A stretch of 64,000 bases of DNA. Origin: Actinomadura pelletieri DSM 43383. GTDB lineage: Bacteria > Actinomycetota > Actinomycetes > Streptosporangiales > Streptosporangiaceae. Every line of letters starts with the position of its first letter. Position 1 is the stretch's first letter. Under the pieces are notes generated by a model, which saw only the letters and a program-made list of their open reading frames with translations, had not been told where the DNA came from and did not search any database. Shown piece after piece: positions 26,094 through 33,709 of the stretch. The position numbers and the translations under genes are program-made. The stretch lies in assembly GCF_003634705.1 (NCBI RefSeq), contig NZ_RBWU01000008.1, positions 248,001 to 312,000 on the forward strand. The letters run 5' to 3'.

Positions 26094-27296
26094 GTGGACC
26101 GGATCATTGTTCTCAACAGGATCCCGGCAGCGGTGACACCACTTGGCGAATGGTTGGCGGAGGTCGCCGACCGGGTTCACCTTGTCACCGACGCCTCGGT
26201 CGCGGATAGCTATGTCGGGGCCCTCTCCGAGATCACCGTGGTGCAGGACTACTCGCACTGGCCTGGCATGGACGCGCTGCTTGATGAACTCTGCGCAGAC
26301 GGTGGTGTCCGGCGAATCGTGCACATAACCGAGGAGGACGTGCTGCGCGCCGCATCCGCCCGAGACCGGCACGGGATCACGGGCCAGACCCACACGGAGG
26401 CGCTTCCCTACCGCGACAAGCTTCTGATGAAGCAGGCGGTCGCCCGTGCGGGCCTGCGGGTTCCCGCGTTCGCCGCGCCGGAGTCAGCGGAGCGTGCGGT
26501 GGAGTTCGCCGAGCAGCACGGTTGGCCGGTCGTGATCAAGCCCCGTCTGGGCTACGCGTCAAAGGACGTGCGCGTCGTGCACGACCCGAGCCGCCTTGTC
26601 GAGGAGTACGGTGCGCGCGATCCGCAAGACGTAATGGTCGAGGAGTTCGTTCCGGGCCAAGTTTTCCACGTCGACGGCTTGATGTCCGGCGCCTCGATCG
26701 TGTTCTCGTGTCCGTCCCGATATGTCAACGACTGCCTGGCGTTCCACGACAGTACCCCGCTGGGCAGCGCGCAACTCGACGGGGACGACCGCCTGGCACA
26801 CGCCTTGGACTCGTTCGCCGCCCGCGTGGCGGCGGCGCTTCCGCCCACCGCGCCGACACCGTTCCACCTGGAGGTGATCGTCGACGACCGCACCGGTGAC
26901 CTGGTGTTCTGTGAGGTCGCCTGCCGACTCGGCGGCGGGCACATGATGGAAACGCTCACCTTGCGCACCGGCACGAATCCGGCCCGCGCCTGGGTCCGCG
27001 CACAGGCGGGCCTGCCCGGGCCGGCCGACGGCGCATTCAGCCTGGACAAGAACCTGTACGGATGGGTGCTGATCCCACCGCGCCCCGGCGAACTTGTGGC
27101 CGTCGCTGAGCCAGACCTGCCCTCGTTCGTCCGTCACTTCTATGTCAAAACCGCAGTGCCACGGACATTCGGGGGCGCGGCCAACAGCGTGGACTCGGTC
27201 CTCGGATTCGTCGTGGAGGGCGCGGACAGCGCGGAAGTGGTCAAACGGATCGACGAGTGCGTAGCGCTCTCACGATCCATCCTCACCTGGCGCTGA
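26094..27296 (+). CDS. ATP-grasp ligase 3
   Basis: 400 residues from GTG 26094; the frame also allows TTG 26061, but that would overlap the radical SAM gene and leave no ribosome site. ATP-grasp motifs: YRDKLLMKQAVARAGLRVP, WPVVIKPRLGYASKDVRVV, VMVEEFVPGQVFHVDGLM and the metal strand LVFCEVACRLGGGHM, again an amino-acid-ligase type variant. The third such ligase in the locus, and last gene of the operon, followed by a hairpin. Three ligases imply at least two or three amide or ester bonds in the product. Confidence 0.87.
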   Translation: MDRIIVLNRIPAAVTPLGEWLAEVADRVHLVTDASVADSYVGALSEITVVQDYSHWPGMDALLDELCADGGVRRIVHITEEDVLRAASARDRHGITGQTHTEALPYRDKLLMKQAVARAGLRVPAFAAPESAERAVEFAEQHGWPVVIKPRLGYASKDVRVVHDPSRLVEEYGARDPQDVMVEEFVPGQVFHVDGLMSGASIVFSCPSRYVNDCLAFHDSTPLGSAQLDGDDRLAHALDSFAARVAAALPPTAPTPFHLEVIVDDRTGDLVFCEVACRLGGGHMMETLTLRTGTNPARAWVRAQAGLPGPADGAFSLDKNLYGWVLIPPRPGELVAVAEPDLPSFVRHFYVKTAVPRTFGGAANSVDSVLGFVVEGADSAEVVKRIDECVALSRSILTWR

Positions 27297-27388
27297 ACAC
27301 GACTGATCATTCCCGCGTCGAGACCGGACGGTTGGCTCATCTCTACCCAGTGGACGATGAGCCAACGGTCTACTCCGGCACATTTGGA

Positions 27389-27425
27389 GGCCCCGTCTGC
27401 GCCTCGCGCAGGTACAGACGGGGCC
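27389..27425. terminator. Terminator hairpin after the rightward ligase operon
   Basis: Perfect 11-base inverted repeat, GGCCCCGTCTG at 27389-27399 and CAGACGGGGCC at 27415-27425, 15-base loop, 93 bases after the last stop. It marks the right border of region 2. Confidence 0.8.
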
Positions 27426-28023
27426 CCGCTGCTCCACACGTCCCAGCCAGGTGTGGCAACCGGGGGCGCGATCGAGGAAGTAGCCGGGGGCATCTACGGG
27501 CACCGCCTCCTCCCTCCGGAGTGACCGCAGGACACCCACCCCTGTGGGCGAGGTGGTGGTGCCGTCCGGATGCGTCATGACCTGGTGGGTGATCAGGACG
27601 CCGTGCAGGTGACGATCACACCGGAGATGGGGTGTAGGCCGCGCGTGCGGCGATTGTGTGGAATGGTGACGGTTTGATGGCAGTCACGCAGCCATGCTTG
27701 CGGTACCCCCTACGGGATCCGCCGCAGACCGGCGCTCGTTCCCGCCCCACCCGGCGCCCGCCTAACCGTTGTGTCCCGCTTTCCGATGCCGTAATCGGAT
27801 GGATGTTTGTTGGAGTGCCCCTGCCCGACTAGGGAGGGCCTCGGTGTTGCGTCCTACTCTGAGTTAAGCGGTTCCTCCTTGGGAGGGGCTCAGCGTGCTC
27901 AGGTGCAGGTGGACACGCTGTGGCCCGGACCGTCGTGCGATGCTGCGAGGCGTTACCGCGAGGTCACCTACTGAATCAGTCATTCGGCTTGCGAGGGCAG
28001 GTGGAGTGCGATGACCTGCAAGC
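27426..28023. other. Intergenic, no gene recognised
   Basis: About 600 bases. Short frames on both strands lack homology or ribosome sites. The region between about 27640 and 27880 is somewhat richer in A/T and may hold the promoter of the next gene. Confidence 0.5.
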
Positions 28024-29523
28024 ATGCAGCGTTGGGCGGCGTTGAACGCCAGGCAGTTGTCGGTGTTGCAGCGCGTGGGGGATGACGCGGATGAGGTGAG
28101 TGCCAAGCGCTCTGAGCTGGGGACGACCGTTTACGCACTGCAGAATCGCGGATTGGTGAAGACATCTCGGCGCGACGGCGCCTGGTGTGTCGAGATCACC
28201 GAGGCCGGGACGTTCTATCTCCAGCATGGCCATCACCCGGATCGCCCAGATCCGAACGACCGGGTCGCCGTCGTGCCGAAGCGTGGTCCTGCGATGGACG
28301 CTGCCGCTGACCTGATCGCTGAGCTTGACCGGGTCGAAGGCGGGACGATCCGCATCGAGCAACCGGACGATGAGACACGTGCTCGCTATCGGAAGGCGAT
28401 CAACGCGGCTAAGCGACGAGGACTGGTGCCGGAGGGTAAACAGCTCTTTCACACGGGAAGGGACGTAGGGCCCCTGATCATCAAGCTGAGCGAAGAGGGG
28501 CCGACGGCCGCGACCGACTGGAACCGCATCCGGTTGCGTGCCCGCGACGAGGCCACCGGGAGCGCCCTGCTCGAACTGCTCAGGCGGGATCACCAACTCC
28601 TCAAAGTCGGCGACGCGGCCCGAGACCGTGCCGTCGATCTCGTGAAGGTTCTCGCCCGGCGGGCAGAACGTCGTGGACACGCGATGGCGGTCTCCCGGAA
28701 GAGCCGGCAGTTGTCTCTACAGGTTCGTGAGCACTCATTCGTCATCAAGATCTCCGAGGACGTGGACGAGGTCCCGCGGCGCCTGCCGGCCAGCGACCCT
28801 CGACTGCGCCACGCCTACGACTGGCAACGGATCAAGCCCCCTGAGTACGACTCGGTTCCGTCCGGACGTCTGCGCATCGAGCTGTCACCGCGTACCCCCG
28901 AAGCCCGGGAGTGGGTGGATCACGGCAGAGCCAAGGTCGAAAAGAAGCTCACCGAGGTCATAGACGAAGCCGAGCGGCAGGCCGAACAGGCTGATGTGCA
29001 GGCACGTGAGCGGGCGCGTCAGCACCAGGAATGGCTCGTCGAGCAACGGAAGCGGCAGGCGGACGAGGAGCGCAGGCAGACGAAAGCCAAAGCCGATTGG
29101 GAAGCGGCAATGGACCATGCCCGCGAGCTCGCGACCGAGGAACTGCGCCGGAAGAACTTCGGTGACGCGCTGTGGGGGTGGCTGTGCGCCCGACAGATCC
29201 GTGAATTCTGCGACGAGGTCGACCACGCTGCCGCAGCTGGCGACATGCCGGACGCGGCCAGGGAATGGGTGAGCTGGGCAAGGGCACAAGCGGACCGGCT
29301 CGATCCGACTCTCGATCTGCTGGCCTTCGCTACGCGCTTTTATCCTGACCCAGGCCCGGACGACCTGCGTGCCTACCTGGGGGATTGGAGCCCCTTCGGC
29401 CCCAGGAAAGAGTACCGGCCTCCTCGCAGCGAGCCCGCCGGTCGTCCTACTTCTTCTTACGCCTCCGAAGTACCAACCTGGATACTGGCACGCCAAGGTC
29501 GCTTTCCATGGTGGCGGCGATAG
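28024..29523 (+). CDS. Hypothetical protein with N-terminal winged-helix-like region
   Basis: 499 residues, not recognised. The first 65 residues look like a winged helix (VGDDADEVSAKRSELGTTVY, ALQNRGLVKTSRRDG). A long basic middle is followed by a predicted coiled coil at about 290-380 (many Glu/Arg/Gln: EAERQAEQADVQARERARQ), then a tryptophan-rich C-terminus. No catalytic motif is evident. No clear ribosome site precedes ATG 28024. Its last 77 bases overlap, tail to tail, the next gene on the other strand. Its place at the edge of a defence-rich stretch is suggestive only. Confidence 0.75.
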   Translation: MQRWAALNARQLSVLQRVGDDADEVSAKRSELGTTVYALQNRGLVKTSRRDGAWCVEITEAGTFYLQHGHHPDRPDPNDRVAVVPKRGPAMDAAADLIAELDRVEGGTIRIEQPDDETRARYRKAINAAKRRGLVPEGKQLFHTGRDVGPLIIKLSEEGPTAATDWNRIRLRARDEATGSALLELLRRDHQLLKVGDAARDRAVDLVKVLARRAERRGHAMAVSRKSRQLSLQVREHSFVIKISEDVDEVPRRLPASDPRLRHAYDWQRIKPPEYDSVPSGRLRIELSPRTPEAREWVDHGRAKVEKKLTEVIDEAERQAEQADVQARERARQHQEWLVEQRKRQADEERRQTKAKADWEAAMDHARELATEELRRKNFGDALWGWLCARQIREFCDEVDHAAAAGDMPDAAREWVSWARAQADRLDPTLDLLAFATRFYPDPGPDDLRAYLGDWSPFGPRKEYRPPRSEPAGRPTSSYASEVPTWILARQGRFPWWRR

Positions 29524-30310
29524 TGGTCTGCCCGCATTGACGCAGTTCGGCGATGGCGCGCTCGACGAGCAGCCCGAGGCGGCGTACTTCCTCCCGTAGG
29601 GCTTCCAGTTCGTCCAGCCGCTCGATGACCTCCTTACCGCACCATTCCCGCACGATGTTCACGGCCATGAGCTGCTTCGCGTGCCGTTCCTTCAGATGCT
29701 CCGGCGGTACCCAGCGCTTCTCGCGTTCGCGTCCGACCGTGTACGTCCTGCCGTGAACCGACTCCAGCTCAATCCGCTCCTCCTTCTCGATGACCTGCTG
29801 CATCACGGCTTCGCCGTTGAGCTCTGCGACACGTCTAGCGATCTTCACGGCGAGCGACCAGGGTCCAACGAACAGACCGTCCTCCTCAGTAAAGGCGAGG
29901 GGCTCCTGTCGTAGCTCATCGGGATTCATGTCCAGGCGCGCACATACGGCCGACAGGTCCGAGATCAGAACCGTGCACAACTCATTCTGTGAGAGCCCGA
30001 GCTCAACCCCATCGATGAACTCATCCCTCACAAGTGATGACACGGCATCGTACTGGGGAGTCTCATAGGCATGCGCGGATACGCTCACGACTGCGTCCCA
30101 CCGGCGCTCCCGGTCCAGCCAAGCTCCGCGATCGTCCCACCAAACGATTAAACGCCCTCGCGAAACCCACGCCTCGCGTCCATCGCGATCAAGGAAGCGA
30201 ATCAAACATTTGTTCCCCTTTGAAGCTGGCTCCAGGTACTCGACCCGCTCAAAGGGACAATCCGAACTATGCGGCCGTTCCCGGTAGGCCCAGACTTGTC
30301 CTGCGTCCAT
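29447..30310 (-). CDS. Hypothetical protein, 287 aa
   Basis: Not recognised. The N-terminal 65 residues form a compact basic region (CLIRFLDRDGREAWVSRGRL) resembling small beta-barrel domains; a long acidic/basic helical stretch at about 215-265 (VIERLDELEALREEVRRL) suggests a coiled coil, and the protein ends in RRRKKK. Its 3' end overlaps the preceding gene by 77 bases. Codon use is less GC-biased than in neighbouring genes. Function unknown. Confidence 0.75.
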   Translation of the reverse strand: MDAGQVWAYRERPHSSDCPFERVEYLEPASKGNKCLIRFLDRDGREAWVSRGRLIVWWDDRGAWLDRERRWDAVVSVSAHAYETPQYDAVSSLVRDEFIDGVELGLSQNELCTVLISDLSAVCARLDMNPDELRQEPLAFTEEDGLFVGPWSLAVKIARRVAELNGEAVMQQVIEKEERIELESVHGRTYTVGREREKRWVPPEHLKERHAKQLMAVNIVREWCGKEVIERLDELEALREEVRRLGLLVERAIAELRQCGQTTIAATMESDLGVPVSRLVLRRRKKK

Positions 30311-30597
30311 ACCTCACATTAAAATTCCCTGCACCTCGTACAGGTGAGTCCTTTAGAAAAATCGTTGGGTCGTTGTGCGAGTCTCGTCAGACGATCGTCC
30401 ATCACAGAGCCGCGGCGATCGCCGTTGCCATGCCGTGGACTGATTCGAGCCGCTCGCGCGAGAAGGCGCTCTAGAAAACAGGCAGCGTTGCCTTCCAAAG
30501 GCTCCGTCTGCATCTGTGGACAAAGCTCACTGGTGGTGTTGCGCGGCCGAGACGCGGGAGTTCTAATTAGAGCGGTTCCCATCGACCATCGACTGTG

Positions 30598-30808
30598 CGA
30601 ACCATCCCCGGGGCCTGCGGGGCCGACGCCGGACACCAGCCGATCGTGATCTACAGCTCGGAACTAGTCCCGCGGATACGGGACCGACGAAGTCAATCTG
30701 TACTAGATCAGCTCCGTCCTGGAACCATCCCGCAGGCGCGGGGCCGAGGGCCGCTCTCCGACATGGCCTTCGCCGGCAGCGAACCATCCCGTTGGCCGCG
30801 CAAGATTT
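30598..30808. CRISPR. Decayed type I-E-like CRISPR remnant (4 repeats)
   Basis: Four degenerate copies of a 28-30 base repeat at 30598-30627, 30660-30688, 30721-30748 and about 30780-30808 share GGAACCATCCCGCAGG and GGGGCCGA-type ends. Intervals are 32, 32 and 31 bases, the spacer size of type I-E. The best copy (30721) resembles the complement of the common actinomycete I-E repeat, which ends GGGGATGGTTCC. No cas genes of type I lie nearby, so this is an orphan relic. Confidence 0.75.
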
Positions 30809-30918
30809 CCTGGCCGGTACTGGAACGCTGGGGCAATTCGACGATGTTCGCTTGTATGGTGCGTAGTCGGTGATTAGCAATCGGTGAGAGGGCCGGACTT
30901 TCCGGCAGGTCCAAGGGG

Positions 30919-31587
30919 GTGGTTGCTGTCAGTCCTCCACCAACCTCGGGCCAGACGGCCGTGCGAGTCCTGTTCATCCTGGACCGACTGGGCGAGGCAT
31001 GTATCCACTGGCCGCAGGCGCCCAGCACGGCTGTTCGAGCGATTCAGTCCCAGCGCAAGCTGCAGAAGCTGGACTTCCTGATACGGAACCCCGACTATCT
31101 CGCGGACCTGATCATCTCAAGGTGGCAGGATGGTTGCCTGCCACCGGAGCGGCTACTCGATGCCCGGGCGGTGTTCAAGGAACGCGAGCCGGAGCTGCAC
31201 ACTTACCGGATGCTCCGAAATGACCACGGAGCCTATGAAGCGCTGGACAACGCCCTCAGCATGCTGCGCCATCTGGGGCTCATCGCGGTAAGGCGCGCAG
31301 GAAGCGTCTCTGACGAACGCGTCCGGCGCAGGGACTACTTCCTCCTCCAGACTGGAGCGGACCAAGCCCAGCGGCTCCGCGAGGACGAAGAAGTCCTTGC
31401 CTGGTACGACCAGCAGACCGCCTACGTGGCGGCCGCAGTCACGGGTATGACCGGAGCCCAGCTGAAGCAACAACAGTACGGGCAGCCCGAATACGCCGCT
31501 ACCCCCGTACACCAGATGATCGGCGGCATCACCGAGCGGGTCCGCGAACGCCTGGACGCGGCACTGGCCCAGGAGGGATTGGCATGA
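30919..31587 (+). CDS. Small partner protein of the SMC-like locus, unknown
   Basis: 222 residues from GTG 30919; GTG 30961 is an alternative start. Not recognised. The middle (YEALDNALSMLRHLGLIAVRR, RRRDYFLLQTGADQAQRL) looks like a winged-helix module. It ends in an ATGA overlap with the SMC-like ATPase, so the two are translated together. Position and size resemble the accessory subunits of SMC-type systems (kleisin-like, or the LmuC / ABC-three-component middle proteins), but this comparison is by architecture only. Confidence 0.75.
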   Translation: MVAVSPPPTSGQTAVRVLFILDRLGEACIHWPQAPSTAVRAIQSQRKLQKLDFLIRNPDYLADLIISRWQDGCLPPERLLDARAVFKEREPELHTYRMLRNDHGAYEALDNALSMLRHLGLIAVRRAGSVSDERVRRRDYFLLQTGADQAQRLREDEEVLAWYDQQTAYVAAAVTGMTGAQLKQQQYGQPEYAATPVHQMIGGITERVRERLDAALAQEGLA

Positions 31588-33623
31588 GCACACAGAGCGA
31601 TGCCCTGGGGCCGGTCGAGGCGTGGTTGGAAGAGATCGTCAAGGCGACCGGCCAAGAGATGGACGTGGTCAAGGCGGTCCTCGCCGAGCACGGCGTGCGT
31701 CCGCAGACCGCGCTCCCGAGGCCACACTCGCTGCGGGTGACCGAAATGGAGTTCGAAGGTGTGCGCCCCGCACCGGCCGGTGAACACGGCGGCGACGCTG
31801 GCGAAAAAGGCGATTCCTTCCACTTCCAGTGGAAACCCGGACCGGGCGTCTGGTGTCTGGCCTCCTCGGGCAAGAACGAGGCTGGCAAGTCCAGCGTGCT
31901 GGAGATCGTCCTGTGGTGCCTGCGCGGCCGCAGCGGGCTTCACCGCGACGTGCAAAGCTGGCTGCGCCGGGTGCGCACCGAGTTCGTCCTCGACGACGCG
32001 GCCCTTATCGTCGAGATGACCATCAGCAACAGCAAGCCGACGGGAACCGTAGTTTCGAAGGGCACCGGAGCACCGCTGTTCTCCTTCGACAACGCCGCCA
32101 CGTTCGAAGAGCTGATGGATGCCTTCATGTTGGAGCGCCTCGGCCTGGAACCGCTGCGCACCCAGCAGAAGCGACCCGATGGAGTTGAAGGACCGCCACT
32201 GACCGGCGAGTTGTCCTGGCCGGCGTACGCCAGTGCCCTCCACATCAACCGCTCCGGCCTGGGCCACCTGCTGGGCAACGAAGCCCGCAACGCCCTGCCG
32301 ACCCGGCTTCTCGAACTTTTCCTCGGAGCACCATGGGCCGCCACGATGGTCTCCGCCGCAGTCGCGCAGAAACTCGTCGCGGCGCAACTGTCCGCGGCCA
32401 AGGCTCGTGCCCAAGCCGAGGCGGCCGAACGCCGCAGCAAGATCGACGAACTCGACCGCAGCCTGAAACGGGCCCAACATCAGTTGGACGCCCTACCGGA
32501 CCTCGGCCAGAACGCCACTGACCTGAACGTCTCGTACCAGGCCTTCGCCGAGGCGACCGAAGCGGCCGGCACCGTACAATGCGAGCTCGCCGAAGCACGC
32601 AAGCAGCACGACGAACTCGAGCAACAGCGCCAGGCCCTTGCCGCAATGGTCCACGCTGGACGCGAAGCGGCCCTCGCCAAGGCCTTCTTCCACATCCTGA
32701 AACCGACGGTGTGCCCCCGCTGCGACGCGCAAGTCACCCAGGCCCAATGGGCCCGGGAAGACGAAGGTCACTGCTCCCTCTGCACCTCGGAACTCCACCC
32801 AGCCACCACGCAGTACGACGGCATCCCGGCCGACGAAGAAAGCTTCGACGACGTCAACGACGACCAGGAACTGCGTCAGACACTCACTCAGGTCCAGCAG
32901 GCCGTCGAGACGGCGGCAACGGTACTGGCTGGCAAACAGGTCGTAGCCGCCGACGCGGCGGCCGCGCTCGGCCAGGCCCAGAGCGCGCTCCAAGATGCGC
33001 TGGCCCGCCCGGCAGCGGGCGACCGCCGAGCAGCCGAGCTTGAGATCGCCCGGCTGAGGGGCGCCCTCGACGAACGTCGAGGCCGATTCGACGACCTCGG
33101 CGATCCAGCCGGTCTCGCCCCGCTCCAACGAGACCAGGACATCCTCAAGGCCGCCGAGAAAGCCGCCCACACCCGGCGCACGCAGGCACTCAAGGGGGTC
33201 CTTCAAGCCGTCCAGGCCGACATCGTCACGATGGGACGCCAGCTGGGTCTGGAGATGCTCGAGGCTGTCGAACTCGGCACCAGCGCCACCCTGAAGGTCT
33301 GGAAGGGCGGTCAGCACCAGCCCCACGGCAGCCTCACCGAGGGTGAGCAGCTTCGCCTGAAGATCGTCACCATAACCGCCCTCCTGCGGCACGGCATCCG
33401 CACCGGCGTTGGCAGACACCCAGGGCTGCTCATCATCGACTCGCCCGGAGCCGAAGAGGTCGACCGTGGAGACCTGGAACTCATGCTGCAAGGGCTCGTC
33501 CAGCTCACCGAAATGGCGCCACAGCTCCAGGTCATCATCGCCACCGCCCGCGGCCAGGAAGTGGCCTCGGTCATCCCGGCGGACCAGCTGCGCCTTGCCC
33601 CGGCAGGGGAACGCCTGTGGTGA
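31584..33623 (+). CDS. SMC/Rad50-like ATPase with paired CxxC motifs
   Basis: 679 residues. Walker A GKNEAGKSS at about 95-103 is followed by a long segment with coiled-coil character (about 260-365). A compact pair CPRC (377-380) and CSLC (397-400) sits in the hinge position, then a second coiled coil (430-540), the ABC signature-like GSLTEGEQLRLKI (about 582) and Walker B LLIIDSPGAEE (615-625). This is the plan of DNA-end-sensing SMC/Rad50 proteins. Four Cys within one chain would make a complete zinc knuckle, unlike Rad50's single CxxC. Sits between a small partner and a nuclease gene, in the manner of Lamassu-like or ABC-three-component defence loci. Confidence 0.88.
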   Translation: MSTQSDALGPVEAWLEEIVKATGQEMDVVKAVLAEHGVRPQTALPRPHSLRVTEMEFEGVRPAPAGEHGGDAGEKGDSFHFQWKPGPGVWCLASSGKNEAGKSSVLEIVLWCLRGRSGLHRDVQSWLRRVRTEFVLDDAALIVEMTISNSKPTGTVVSKGTGAPLFSFDNAATFEELMDAFMLERLGLEPLRTQQKRPDGVEGPPLTGELSWPAYASALHINRSGLGHLLGNEARNALPTRLLELFLGAPWAATMVSAAVAQKLVAAQLSAAKARAQAEAAERRSKIDELDRSLKRAQHQLDALPDLGQNATDLNVSYQAFAEATEAAGTVQCELAEARKQHDELEQQRQALAAMVHAGREAALAKAFFHILKPTVCPRCDAQVTQAQWAREDEGHCSLCTSELHPATTQYDGIPADEESFDDVNDDQELRQTLTQVQQAVETAATVLAGKQVVAADAAAALGQAQSALQDALARPAAGDRRAAELEIARLRGALDERRGRFDDLGDPAGLAPLQRDQDILKAAEKAAHTRRTQALKGVLQAVQADIVTMGRQLGLEMLEAVELGTSATLKVWKGGQHQPHGSLTEGEQLRLKIVTITALLRHGIRTGVGRHPGLLIIDSPGAEEVDRGDLELMLQGLVQLTEMAPQLQVIIATARGQEVASVIPADQLRLAPAGERLW

Positions 33624-33709
33624 TCCACCCATTCCGGAAGGTTCTCTGGTCATCGACGAGGCCTTCTACGCTCCACAGGTCGCCGAGCGCAGTGAGGAGA
33701 TGGTGACCG

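Noticed and set aside
27270..27578. Minus-strand 102-codon frame after the ligase operon as a precursor peptide
   Set aside because: It runs through the terminator hairpin, has no good ribosome site, and is Arg-rich like neighbouring shadow frames.
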